This document shows positions 1-11,553 of a DNA stretch of 64,000 nt, piece by piece. Location of the stretch: assembly GCA_021018995.1 (NCBI GenBank), contig CM037590.1, positions 86,274,097 through 86,338,096 on the forward strand, read 5' to 3'. Below the pieces are notes generated by a model. The model saw nothing but the letters and a program-made list of their open reading frames with translations. It did not search any database and was not told where the DNA came from. The position numbers and the translations under genes were made by a program. Numbering within the stretch: the first letter of the stretch is position 1; the number at the start of each line of letters is the position of its first letter. Source of the DNA: Chloranthus sessilifolius. Lineage: Eukaryota; Streptophyta; Magnoliopsida; Chloranthales; Chloranthaceae.

Positions 1-960
1 CAGTAGGCTCGAAACCCTCAAGAAACATCACGTCGATAATCGACAGCGAAATGGAAGCAGAGGTGGCCATGCTCCAGAAATGGGGCTATAAATAAGGCAG
101 AGGGCTCTGGATTAGACTGTAAGGCAAAAGAGAGCCAATTGTTTCCAAGGGGTAGAAAGTTTGATTCGGGTTAGGTTAGAAGCCCATAGAGGAAGATATC
201 AGAGAGGCCAAAGAGAAAGCCAGGGTCGTCGCAGCGATAAGAGCTCGGGGAATCAACATAGAAGAGAAACCTCGCCCTAGGCCACACATCAGGGAATCCT
301 TTGTCAGCACTGGGGGTCATAAAGATTGATAGGAATGGGGTAACCCATTTGACCCCACACAAACCCACAACCCCTGTCCATCCCACCAATCCTCACATCT
401 CCCTTCCTAACCTCAAAATAAATTTGGCTGCCCTATCCCTATTTGAGGAGCAGTATTCCATGCATGAACAAACTCCTCCTGTGGTAAACCACCACAGGAC
501 TCTGCTGACGTTTGAGGATGAAATCATAGATGAACCTATGGTCTATATGATGGAGGCCGGTCTAGAAGAGTCACATTCGCCAGCCTCCTACATCTAAAAA
601 GGTAAAGGAGCAGCAAGTCAGGTATGCAATTGGGCATCTTTGCTCCAATCTCTGGAAGCAAGGAGTGGCTTACAATTTGGCACATGTGTCCCAAAAAAAA
701 ACAACCTATAAAAAGTGAGATAAGCCCCTGGTAGGCAATACCTTGTATATATACAGACTCGTGCTGCCAAGGGTCCATCCCCGAAGAAATATAAAACCTC
801 AAAAACATTGAAAAAATACAAATCCCAAAAATATAGAAAAAATACAAAACCCAAAAATATTGTCTTTTAAGATTTCGGATAAAATTATACAAAAAGATGG
901 CTTAATCGAAATATCCGTCCCACGTGAAATCGACCCATTTCCTGTAGAAATATAAGAAGA
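1..960 (+). pseudogene. Tat element A: gag-protease/pol linker remnant
   Basis: This is a degraded coding stretch upstream of element A reverse transcriptase. Around 50-95 it reads as AMLQKWGYK-like sequence, resembling the glycine-rich, G-patch-like segment that Tat polyproteins carry near the protease. A 98-codon open stretch (301-597) follows, and from about 960 the frame reads into the acidic leader of RT. Several stop codons lie between 90 and 300 and between 600 and 950, so nothing here can be translated as a whole. The assignment rests on position just before RT and on the short G-patch-like match; the rest is unassigned. Confidence 0.5.
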
Positions 961-2610
961 GGTAGGAATCACGAGTCTGGATGAGGATGTCCCTTTTGAG
1001 GAGCTCCCCAATGAGCTACTTGACCAGTTTGCCAACTTTGAGGATGGCCCTACCCCCATTGTCGAGGAAACTGAAGACGTCAATTTAGGGATCGAGGAGA
1101 TTCCCTGCATTACTAAGATTGGAACGTCGCTATCTCTCGAAGAAAGAAAAAGCATGATCGACTTTCTTCGATCATATGAAGACATTTTTGCCTGGTCATA
1201 CGAGGACATGCCTGGGCTAAACACCGATTTGGTCAAGCATGAACTGCCTCTCTACCTTGATATGAAGCCGGTTAAGCAGAAGCTGAGAGGTCTCCGACTC
1301 GAGTGGATGTTGAAGGTCAAGGATGAGGTCATCAAGCAGTATGATGTAGGTTTTCTCATGGTCTCTAAATACCCACAGTGGCTAGCAAATATTGTGCCTG
1401 TGCCAAAGAAAGATGGAAAGGTTCGCATGTACATCAATTTTCAAAATTTGAATAAAGCGAGCTCGAAGTGTGATTTCCCATTGACTCACATCGACATCTT
1501 GGTCGATAACACTTCTAAGCACGGGATGCTTTCTTTTATGGATGGATTCTAAGGATACAATTAGATTAAGATGGCAGAGACGGGTCGAGAGAAGACGACA
1601 TTTATCACTCCTTGGGGAACCTTCTACAACAAAGTCATGCCGTTTGGGCTAAAGAATTTTGGTGCAACATACCACAGAGCTATGACTGTGCTATTTCACG
1701 ACATGATGCACCGACAAATTGAAGTATATGTTGATGATATGATAGCCAAGTCACCGGAGTGAAGTGATCACTTGGTCAACCTTCAGAAGTTGTTTGAGAG
1801 GTTGAGAAAGTACATGTTATGTCTGAATCCATAGAAGTGCGCTTTTGGTACTATGTCTGGAAAATTGTTAGGACTCATCGTCAGCAGGAGAGGGATCGAG
1901 GTCGACCCAGTCAAAGTCAAAGTATCACAGAGATGCCACCACCGTCTATTGAGAAAGAGGTTAGAGGGTTCTTGGGCAAAATATAATATATCAGTCAGTT
2001 CATTGCCCAACTAACTCCAATCTACACGCCGATCTTCAAGCTACTAAGGAAGAACTCGCCCGTTGAATGGAATGACGACTACCAAGTAGCATTCGATAAA
2101 ATCAAAAGCTACCTCCTCAATTCACCTATTTTGGTACCACCCGAGCCGAGGAGACCACTCTTAATATACCTCTCCACGATGAAAGTTTCGATGGGATGTG
2201 TCTTAGGGCAGCATGACGAAACGGGGAGAAGAGAGCAGGTCATTTACTATCTGAGCAAGAAGTTTACTGATTATAAAACATGCTATTCTTATCTGGAGAA
2301 AGCATGCCTGGCTCTTGTATGGGCTACTCAGAGTCTCTGCCATCACTAGCCATCCCAAGCCATTCTACTTTTGCCCTGAATGGACCCATTGAAATACCTA
2401 TTTGAGAAGCCCACTCTCACTGGGCGGACTGCATGCTGGTAGCTCTTATTATCTAAGTTCTACATCACGTATGTCACTTAGAAGTCAATTAAGGGGTAGG
2501 CACTCGCCGATCATCTTACCAACAATCCTCTGCCAAATTATGAACCTTTGAGAACTGAGTTCCTAGATGAAGATATCTTGTTCATGACAGAAGACGATAC
2601 ATAAGAAGTA
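961..2610 (+). pseudogene. pol: Tat element A: reverse transcriptase and first RNase H
   Basis: RT makes the cDNA of the element and RNase H degrades the RNA strand. The acidic leader ends in an FAWSYEDMPGL motif, a Tat/gypsy signature before RT. Next come PVKQKLR, NIVPVPKKDGKVRM, FPLTHIDILVD, and the FITPWGTF and MPFGLKNFGATY motifs. The catalytic box is YVDDM at 1,727-1,741. RNase H motifs follow from about 2,130 (LLIYLSTMKVSMGCVLGQHD, VIYYLSKKF, YLEKACLALVWA). In-frame stops at 1,550 and 1,562 interrupt RT just after MDGF; another follows the catalytic box at 1,760, and a frameshift lies near 1,915. The catalytic aspartates survive, but the copy cannot encode an intact enzyme. Confidence 0.93.
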
Positions 2611-3282
2611 GAAGAGTCATGGGTAATGCACTTTGACGGGGCAGCAAATGTTGAGGGTCAGGGAGTTGGCACAATTCTGATTTCGCCAAATGGATCCCAC
2701 GTACCCGTCTCTATCAAGCTCAACTTCCCTTACGCTAACAGCATGGCTGAGTACGAAGCTTGTGCCACTGGTCTGCAGGTGGCTCTCGATCTGAATATAA
2801 CTCACCTCTGAGTATTTGGCAATTCGCAGTTGATCATATGCCAGATAAATGGAGATTGGAAGATGAAAGATGAGAAAATGATCCCCTATCATGAACACCT
2901 GGAGGATATCATAGCTTGCTTCCAAGACGTGACATTCTCATATGTCCCCCGAATAAGGAATCGCTTTGCCGATGTACTAGCCACGTTGACATCAATGATA
3001 GAAATCCCGTATGGTGCTGAGATGAAGTCAATCATGATCGAGCGCAGGAATGAGCTGGCCTTTTATCTTCAGATTGAGGAACCTACAAAGCCTAATGATG
3101 AGCCACCTTGGTTCTTAGATATCACAAATTTGCTCGAGACACTAACTTTCCCTAAGGGTACATCCAAGACGGACCGACGAACCATTCAACGTTTAGCAGC
3201 GGGCTATGTCATTTGTGGGGAATGCCTTTATAAGCAATCCTACAACAATATCTTCTCAGGTGCCTTACAGAAAGAAAAGTGA
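2611..3282 (+). pseudogene. pol: Tat element A: second (archaeal-type) RNase H and linker
   Basis: A second RNase H after the normal one is diagnostic of the Tat branch (Tat/Ogre/Retand) of plant Ty3/gypsy elements. Motifs in order are HFDGAANVEGQGVG, then AEYEACATGLQVAL, then a segment reading FGNSQLI. The last motif normally has Asp (GDS), so a catalytic Asp appears to have become Asn here. A stop codon at 2,810 splits the domain. From 2,830 to 3,282 an uninterrupted stretch of 150 codons holds the rest of the RNase H fold and the linker (PPWFLDITNLLE, CGECLYKQSY) that leads into the integrase zinc-binding domain. Confidence 0.9.
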
Positions 3283-4343
3283 TCAATATCATGAAGGAGA
3301 TCCATGAGGGAGTATGCGGAGCCCACATCAGCGGTCACATGAATGCTAAGAAAATTCTACGACAGTGATACTTTTGGACCACTATGGAATCAGATTGTTG
3401 TAAACATGTTAAAAAATGCTACAAGTGTCAGGAACACTCCAGTCTGATACATGCTCCTGCCACCGATCTTCATTGCATGACCACCCCTTGGCCATTTGCA
3501 ACTTAGGGCCTTGACGTCGTCAGAATGATTAGTCCAAAAGCATCAAATGGGCATTGGTTCATCCTCATCGTCATTGAATACTTTACCAAGTGGGTAGAAG
3601 CGGCATCATAGGCCAACATCATGGCCAGTCACGTCGAGAAGTTTCTCCAGAGTAATATTATGTACCGATTTGGAGTACCCAAGGATATCATCATAGATAA
3701 CAACATAAACATTGCAAATAAGCTCATCCTAGCCTTCTACGAGCAATACAAGATCAAGCACCATCGCTCGTCACCTTATCAGCCTCAAACTAATGGAGCT
3801 GTGGAAGCTGCTAACAAGATGGTCATCTGCATCCTTGAGAAGATGGTCATCACTTATCGAGATTGAACCAAAATGCTACCATTTGCTTTATGGGCCTACA
3901 GAACGTCCATCCATACTACTACAGGGGCAACACCATTCTCCCTTGTGTATGGAACCGAGGCGGTCCTACCGGTTGAGGTTGAGGTACCCTTACTCCGAAT
4001 CCTCATGAAATCAGGCTTACTCAAAGCACAGAGAGAGAGAGATCCCGCTTTGACCAATTGAACTTATTAGACGAGAAAAGACTCCTAGCCTTGTGCCATA
4101 CTCAAGTTTACCAGGGGTGAATCGCATGCGCTTACAATAAACTTATCCGCGGTCGAGATCTGAAGGTAGGAGACACTGTGTTGAAGAAGATCTTCCCATC
4201 CCTCAATGCCGATTCGAGAGGGAAGTTCGCCTTATGTCGTTCGAGAGGTGCTACCAGGATACGCCATCCGCCTCGCCACCATGGACAGAGATCATCTTCC
4301 TGAGCCCATCAACGCTGGATACGTTCGACGGTTTTTCTCGTAG
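3283..4343 (+). pseudogene. pol: Tat element A: integrase
   Basis: Integrase inserts the cDNA in the host genome. The HHCC zinc-binding region reads HEGVCGAHISGH, followed by KHVKKCYKCQEH with a stop before YFW. The core shows LDVVRMISPK (first Asp), IIIDNN (second Asp) and NGAVEAANK (Glu), so the D,D,E residues are still visible. The C-terminal part reads [33 protein letters not shown] and, after frameshifts, GYAIRLATMDRDHLPEPINAGYVRRFFS, ending at a TAG at 4,341-4,343 as Tat pol usually does. Stops near 3,370, 3,505, 3,610 and 3,865 and several frameshifts kill the copy. Confidence 0.9.
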
Positions 4344-7203
4344 TCTATCACAATAAGGTAAGTATTGGTGAAACAGACATGTGACTGATTAAGAACCATC
4401 CAAAAGAGGCCATCATTCCAAGCATAGTAGCCAAGAAGCATCCCTAGAAATAATGATATCCTTTGCTACCCCCATTTGAACCTGGGCCTTTCTTTCAATA
4501 AACCCCTTTCCCAAAAAAAAAATGTGTGTACATATATAAAAAAGGGAAAGTAAAGTTACTATCAAAATTCAAAAAAATCAAAAAAGTAAAACCTCAAAAA
4601 GTGATTGCCTAAAATGGAGCAAAAAGAATAAAAAATAGAAGAATCATGGGGCATATATAGTAAAACCCCTCAACGAAGAAAGTATGTCGAGAAAATTAAA
4701 GTCGTATCAAGGAAACCCTTTTAGCCCAGCATACCTTCAAATCCTAACCTAACCCATGGCCAAGCAACGCCCTGAAGGAAGCCCTCTTTTTAGGTTCACA
4801 AGTAGTCATAATATCTGTTAAGGTAACACGAGCCGAGTTGTGAGACGACACCAGAGATTCATCTGGCCGGCTATGACGGAATCGAAGTCTATGTTGTGGC
4901 TTTTGAAAAAAAAATGAAAGAAAATGAAAAAATAAATAAAGAAAAATAAAATAAAAATACAAGCTCAAAGCAAGATAGACGTAGTGAAAACCTGAAAGAG
5001 CGCTACAGGTAAAAACAGCGAGTTTGTGCAGACCAGGTGAAAACTTGAAAGGGCGCTTGGGGTAAGAGAGCTAAACCCATGGGCATGGTGAAAACCCGAA
5101 AGGGCGCCACAGGTAGAAAAGGGAGATAAGAAAGAGTTAAAAAGGAAAATAAAGGTTTGGACTGATTAAGAAGATTAATGTTTAAGGAGCCCTCTTGGTT
5201 ACTCTCCTTGATCCCCTTTTCTGGGCCGCTCATGCTAGTTCAAATCAGGTCCCAACCAAGTGTGTCTTCAGAACTGCTTTGTCAAGCGTATGACTCAAGG
5301 TAAGGAGAAAGGTTTAACTCAATTCGAAAGGATGGACGTGCCGGTATTGCTAAAACTATTGAAACGCTCTCAGACTCAACCATTCAAAAGAGGGTTCGAC
5401 CATGCTCAAAAGAGGACCCGAGGTCTCACCCGGTGATTAAGGCACCGCACCAAAAAAAAAGAGGAAAGAAAAGCCAAAAAAAAGAACAAAAAAATCAAGA
5501 AAAATCTAAATATAAAAAAATTGTATATGTTTCTACTCTTTTCCATATGTTACAGCATCATACTTCCATGTCAAAAATAAAGAAAAAGAACAAAAAAATC
5601 TTTGAAAATAAAAATCCAAAAAATATATATAAACCTTAAAAATAAAAAAATATAGGTAAAAGTTTGTTTCTCCTTCTGTTAACTAGGATGCATTTGTTAC
5701 TTATATAAACAAAAAAGGGACTGACGTTTTCTCGAGAAAATATAGGAACATCACACGGTCAAAAGCCTCGAAGCAGGCAACTTCTCAGCGATGGACAAAT
5801 TAGATGAAACATCTCACCACTGACGTCAGGACCATTCAAAAAACAGATAAAATTATTTTGAAAAAGAAAGAATAAATCTGTGTTTCCCCACAGAGCTACT
5901 CACATGTGTGTTTTCAATGTGATAAAATGTCAATATTTTATCGACAACACAGCTATACAAAACTAATGTCCTAGGTCTAAGGTTCGCCTTGGATCCATGG
6001 ATCTTGCTTCAAAGTAGGAATAGCAGTGTCAATCTCGATCAAACAATCAATGTTTTGATCAGGATGATTCCACTGCTAAATCTTTGAGCTAAGCGCTCTG
6101 TCTTTGATTCATATAAACGTGAGAGTCTACGCTTCAGATTTTTTACGAACTTTTCAGAGGTGTGGACTCTTGGTCTGCACATCGTGGGCGTGCCCCCTAC
6201 GGGGTTTAAGGTCTAGATAACTCCGTTGGAAAAGGTCAATTGTTTGTTGAAACTAACCTATTAAGAATGAGATTACGCATCAATCAAACTATATCATGCA
6301 TCCAAAAGGGTTCATTTCTCCTTTATTTTATGCAGGCTTAAAACCCCGATTGGCAGTGGTATCCCTGTAAAGTATACACCATGTGTCTGGGTATTCGTAT
6401 GATGCTCATTTGTTCCTGTAAATTATACCCGGGCAGGTCCAGGTCGGGGCTTCCATCGCCTTTATTGCTTAGTGCCCCTAATGAGTGTATGATTATGCGT
6501 AGTTAAATAATGTTTATGATCATTGTTGGTAGAGACCGAGACTAGATGTCTCTTTTAGTAGACACCCAATTTTGGTTGGATTTATTCAGAATTATCTAAA
6601 GTTGGATGTTCTAGGTCATATGAATATGGGGCACGTTTTTAAAAATGACACGTACTCCTAAAAAGCGTTGCGACCTCTATTCGCTCTGCTCAGATAGTCA
6701 TGCTAAATAAACTTCGGGATCGATAGGTTCGCCCAAAGATTTTAAAGTCTGCCATAGCCAAGGGCACCAGTGAACAGTCAGATGGGGCAATCAAATGCCT
6801 CATAGGATTGAACGCAAACTGTGGAGCCTTGCATATGTTTACTTCGCGCCTATCTTTGAATGTGGGTCGATCACCCCTCTTACTTGCAAAGTTGTTGTAT
6901 TTAGAATGAATCTTAAACATCAAATATCTTCAAATCATCTCGGAAAGCGAATATTTAGCCTGGCATACAGGGCTTTCACAATTCGTTCTACCTCGGTTAT
7001 ACCTAGTAATGTCACTAAGCGCTTGGGGACCGTTTACCTTGAGAAACGAATGTTTGGCCTGTCATGCAGGGCCTTTGTTTTCTCACCCTGTTACTCATCG
7101 GATGTTTGAAGTTCACTCTAAATGCAGCAGACCCGTTAGTAATGCCTTGGGCCTCTTCGAATGTCTCTTGTCTTTGGCATTTGATCATTAGTGATCGGAT
7201 ACT
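4344..7203 (+). other. Tat element A: 3' non-coding region between pol and LTR
   Basis: This is about 2.9 kb without a convincing coding region. It contains A-rich stretches near 4,505-4,600 and 5,450-5,660, a three-copy tandem repeat near 5,000, and a segment from about 6,660 to 7,203 that is clearly similar to 56,995-57,513 ahead of the second LTR of this family. Short open stretches here have low-complexity or unmatched sequence and were not called as genes. Long 3' non-coding regions before the LTR are common in Tat elements. Confidence 0.7.
4984..5115 (+). repeat. Three-copy tandem repeat of about 52 bp
   Basis: A core GTGAAAAC(C/T)(C/T)GAAAG(A/G)GCGC occurs at 4,984, 5,037 and 5,088, followed each time by a C/A/G-rich tail. 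Spacing is 53 and 51 bp. It lies in the non-coding region after element A pol. Confidence 0.85.
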
Positions 7204-7214
7204 AAAGAGGGGCA
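7204..7214 (+). promoter_or_regulatory. Polypurine tract of element A
   Basis: AAAGAGGGGCA directly precedes the LTR start TGTAGATACCC, the position of the plus-strand primer. The same arrangement (AGAGAGGGGCA) precedes the related LTR at 57,527. Confidence 0.8.
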
Positions 7215-7451
7215 TCTGTAGATACCCAAATTCGGCCCAAGGCCCGATCGGAACACATTTCGAGAGAGGTGCACTTTCGAGCTTTTGATGGTATGTATGA
7301 AACCCTTAGGAATCATCCCAAATCCCTTAGAATTTACCCCAAACCTTTAGAAACCAATCTCAGACCTATTAGAACCCTTCTCGGACATGATTCGAATCTC
7401 CCTAAACATCGATTAGAAAGAGGAGTGCAAATGTTTTTATTGATAATTGTC

Positions 7452-7754
7452 CAACCTGAGGCCTATACCATTGGAAAATAGACTTTCTCAGCTTTCCAAT
7501 AAGCTAAGAATCACCTAATTTAAAGTTTTACATCAAAAGGTATGACAGAATGAAGTTCGTGGTATTGTGCAAGAAATTGCAAAACTGGACCCATAGAGCC
7601 AGTTTCGAACTAACCAAAACAGCTGATAAAAAGAGTGCCAAGGTTAGCCTAGATATTTTTCGAACTTGAGGCCTATACCATTGGAAAATAGACTTTTCCA
7701 GCTTTCCAGCGAGCAAAGAATCATCTAATTTGGAGTTGTACATCAAAAGTTATG
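7452..7754 (+). repeat. Duplicated ~93-bp U3 segment in LTR A
   Basis: Units at 7,452-7,544 and 7,662-7,754 share GAGGCCTATACCATTGGAAA, a cAGCTTTCCA block and a final ACATCAAAAG block. The period is 210 bp. The sister LTR carries one diverged unit near 57,810-57,895. Confidence 0.85.
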
Positions 7755-8106
7755 GCAATTTGAAAAAAGCAGATTTATGCAGGAAATTACAAACCGGGCC
7801 GGGCCCCTGCGGCTCTTCAACTTCCAGCAGTTTGGGCCTGGTTTTCCTTCAAAAAATGGCCAAAATTGATATTGGGGGTTTGACTTGTGGACCATCCCAA
7901 AGTTTAGGGTGTGTTTCTTTAGGACCCTAGTGACCCTATTAGCTTAAGTTGTCACCCTTTTGCCATTCAACTCACCACCCTATCATCTACCATTAAACTC
8001 AAATCCCTCTTCTCCAAGCTCTAGAAAATAATAAAAACCATAGATTGTCTATTACCTAATTGCTAACCCAATTAGGACTTTAACCCCTCACTAATCTTCC
8101 CTTTCT

Positions 8107-8116
8107 CTATAAATAG
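8107..8116 (+). promoter_or_regulatory. TATA box of LTR A
   Basis: CTATAAATAG followed by AGAGTCACCCCTC. The same element and downstream sequence occur in the sister LTR at 58,358-58,367, so it is conserved in the family and is the likely start of the element transcript about 30 bp downstream. Confidence 0.7.
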
Positions 8117-8914
8117 AGAGTCACCCCTCTTGCTTAAGGGTTGAGAAAATTTGCCTAAGAGAGAGAGCTTAAAGTGAGAAGATCTTTCTCCCTTTGGTGC
8201 ACCATTGCTCATACAAATTTCAGAATTTCAAAACCTCCTTTGAGTGATATTTTCTACCTTAGATCCCCTAGTTTAGGTGTATGCTACCCATTTAACTTCC
8301 TTCTCTACCTCTTAACTTTAAGCCTTAAGAGTTAGAACCCCTTTTTCCATCATAGGAGCCTTCAAAAGCTCATCAAAGCAATCCAACGCAAGGCTCCCCT
8401 ATGGTGCTATAAGGGCCTGAGGGCTATGGCTCTCCCCTTTCTTCTCCTATCTCTTTTTGTTCTTCTTCTATCCTCACATTTGTGTCGTTATGCTGCCAAA
8501 TTTTCAGTAGGAACGAAGGGGCACAAATAGGATTTAAGGCCCAATTGGACATGAGGAAGTCATTTTTTTTTCTTTTACTTTATCTTTGTATTGGCCATTA
8601 GTAGAAACTGTGTTAAGCGGGTTGATCGAGTGCCTAACACCTTCTCGATCGATAACCGAAGCCCCTACCCAAGAGCCTTTGGTGTGGACCGGATTCAGAG
8701 TCATATTTTTAGCACTTCGGTGCTCATAAAAATGAACTAGGTTTCTTAGAATACCAAAAGCTTTGAGTGACGACTCTATATTTTTGCTAGCGAGCACATT
8801 GCCGCGACGGGATTGTCAAAAATCCCACGGTTGTACAAGGTTGATCGTGGTCTAATCACGATAATTCTAGAGTGGTAGAGGTAGGAGCATTAGGCGCTTC
8901 TCTTTCCAATTGGT

Positions 8915-11325
8915 ATGCTGTTGTCGACTCCAGAGGAATGGGTCCCCATTACTGATCTTCATTTTAAGGGAGTGCCGATCACAGGGCGGATGGCAGGAAC
9001 GTATTTGGAGGTCTGTGAGGAGATTTTGGGTGTGCCATATAGATCGAGTGGATTGGGGCAAGGTGTAGTTCTAGCCACTTGGTTCTTTGATACGTTCGCC
9101 AGTGGCTTCATCCCTCTGAAGTATCATTCAGAGGCGAGGGCGTCCTACGAGGCACTTTCCATGGTGATGGTGGGTCGGGAGCCCATGGTTAAGCCGAGGT
9201 TGGCTGCGGATAGGGTGCTTCGAGTGTTCTTGATGCACTTCCTTAGTGCAGTACTCTTTTCTTCTTCGACTCTGGGATGCATCACCGAGTTGTTTTTTAT
9301 GGTTCTCAGGGACTTGGATAGGGTCCCTACCTTTGGGTGGGGTGCGGCCGCATTGGCACATCTCTCTAAGAAGCTTTATCATTGGGGACGAGGCGTCGCA
9401 ATGATTGGAGGTTTCCTTCCCTTCCTTCAGGTGAGTTTTAGTTAATTGTGTCATGACATCTTTGTTTTTTTCATGGTGGTTTGGTGGTAGCTATTTAGCA
9501 TTTCTTTTTATGTTTTCTAGTTTTGGGCGTACGATCATTTTTCCTTTCTTCGTCTGGGGGTTCCGTTGGAGGTGAGGTTTACGTTTTCGCAGATGCATGT
9601 GTGGAGGGCAGCGCTACGGGGTGGTCGCTGGTCTTCTGATCTTTAGACTACACGGGGTCTTTTGAGGACATGCATGAGGGGCAAGTATATATCATCGTGT
9701 TCTCTTTTTGTTTCATTTTGTTTTGGGCTCTTAGGATCTAAGGTTTCATTGACTGGTTGGCTTGCTTATTTAGTTGTAGGTGATTTGGAGGCCCTACGAG
9801 GATGGAGAGGATGTTGTTTTGCCGGTGATTCAGTCTAGTCAGCCCTTCTTTAACATGAACATATGGGTCCATTGTTTGAAGAAGGTGGAGAGGATCCACC
9901 TATCTCAGGCTGTGCAGTAGCTGGGGCTCACTTAGGGAGTCCCATCGGAGATTTGCCACAGGGTGGCGAAGAGGGTGACCAGCCCCCTTGGTCGAAACTT
10001 CGCGGAGTGGATAGCGCTTCAGATGGTCGGCCCATTTTAGAGCTGAGGGGACCAGGGTTATGGGAGTGCATGATGAGGCGGACGTCCGAGAGTATGTGAG
10101 GTGGTTTAGTGCTCTGGGTGGTGGGTGCCTCTTCACACGTCCCTTTTATGGAGTGGTTATTTTGCGATAGGCGGGCCAGAGTCGGTGTCGGCATTAAGGG
10201 AGAGGCTGGCCGCGTTGGAGCAGGGCCATCTCACCACGAGTGTGCGGGGCACATCAGATGCTCGTCACAGGGCGATGGAGTAGATGGGGTGCACTCCTCG
10301 TCCTGATGAGGAGATGTTGCACCCCCTAGCCACCTCGATTGCTCAGGCTAGGGGAGAGGAGGATGAGTTGGGGGATCGGCGAGCGAAGACTCGACGACTC
10401 TTGGTGAGTTGGTGTATTGGTTTATAATGTTTGTGTTGACTTAATCTTCCTCGCAACTCTGTGTCTCCCCAAGAGTCAGGTATAGTTTCTAGTTTGGCGT
10501 AATTCAATTTAGATTTATTTATTTTATTTTGTTCTGACATGTGTTGGTTGGTTTGGTTTTATGCGTAGGCTGATCCGGACTCTGCACTTGAGGCTCCCCC
10601 TCAGGGGTCTGTTCCTATCCCTACTCAAGTATGTTTTTAATTATTATTTTCTAAGTTTATTTGTCATCATAGCGTTATCTGATGTATTTATTTGTTCTTG
10701 TTGTAGCTGCCTATGTTCGTTGTTCCTATTTACCGCCCGCAGATCTAGTGACCACAACAACGATTGAGTGTCTTCTGGAGTAGAGGCTGGCTCTAGTATG
10801 ATTCTTTCCTTTTCAAAGTTTTTTTTATATATGTATTGATTTTTTTTACTTGGTGTGGTTACACAAGTTCGTCAGCTTGAGGAGGCACGTCTAGAGACAG
10901 CGCGAGCGCGTGCCACTCCTGAGGCGAGGCGGGTCCTCAGGGAGACACAGAATCGCAAGGGCCTGCTCGTTGCAATGATGGTTGCACAGATGACCCAGAC
11001 TGAGGCACTGGAGGTAGCGCATCGAGCGACGCGACCAGAGATGCAGGCATCCCTAGATGGGTTGCAGTATCATTTGATGAGGAGTGAACTAGGAGTGCAT
11101 AGGTTGGCTGGTAAGTTTGATGGATTGGAGTTGAGGGCTACGGGTTCCTCGGTTGGGCAGTCTCATCACACGTCACGTGATCGTGTCAAGGGTGATGCTC
11201 GTGATGATTCTGTCATTCGTGAGGTTCTCGCTGGGTATCCTCCTCATTCTCGTTCGAGGCGGTCTGTTAGTCAAACGAGTGAGGGGGATTCTGTAGCGGG
11301 GCCGCACCGTCTAGAGGTTTCATAG
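8915..11325 (+). pseudogene. Plant mobile domain (PMD) gene 1, multi-exon, decayed
   Basis: The protein matches the aminotransferase-like plant mobile domain, known from MAIN/MAIL1 proteins and as a passenger in plant transposons. Exon 1 (8,915-9,430) begins MLLSTPEEWVPITDLHFKG and ends FGWGAAALAHLSKKLYHW...GGFLPFLQ. A 90-bp GT-AG intron (9,431-9,520) leads to FWAYDHFSFLRLGVPLEV, the expected continuation. After a stop at 9,644 and a second intron near 9,685-9,779 comes IWRPYEDGEDVVLP...VHCLKKVERIHLSQ, then VREYVRWF. Further short exons with good splice sites (donors near 10,402 and 10,630) precede a 156-codon coiled-coil/Arg-rich C-terminus (10,855-11,325, QLEEARLETARARATPEARR). It lies antisense to Tat element B pol downstream. 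Internal stops show decay. Exact exon ends beyond intron 1 are inferred. Confidence 0.78.
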
Positions 11326-11469
11326 ACTCCGAGTGTCGGGATCATGTTTTCAGAGGACTAGTCTGCAGACCTCTAAGCTGTTGATACTGAGGACAGTGGT
11401 GATTAGCCATCCCAGCGGCAGCGTAGGGAGTTGGGGTGCATGTGTTTTTTTTGTCCATTGTGTGTGTGT

Positions 11470-11515
11470 TGTATATACGGGGGGATGCCCCCGGTGACAA
11501 ATGTAAAGAAAATTT

Positions 11516-11553
<38 letters not shown>

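Larger units (their letters stand above)
7217..8837 (+). mobile_element. 3' LTR of Tat element A
   Basis: The LTR begins TGTAGATACCC right after the polypurine tract and shares similarity along its length with 57,527-59,085. I place the end at TTGTACA (8,837), where the sister copy has GTTGCACA; the 3' boundary is uncertain, because a TGGCGACTCT-like block (degenerate here at about 8,765, clear at about 59,018) could instead mark the PBS. Shared landmarks are a TATAAATAG promoter element, a CTCCCTTTGGTG-like block and a GCGACGG block near the end. Because the polypurine tract and pol lie to its left, this is the 3' LTR of A. Confidence 0.82.

Noticed and set aside
799..1236. 145-codon minus-strand Ser-rich ORF
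   Set aside because: Shadow of the plus-strand RT leader of element A.
9128..9454. 108-codon minus-strand ORF
   Set aside because: Antisense shadow of PMD gene 1 exon 1.
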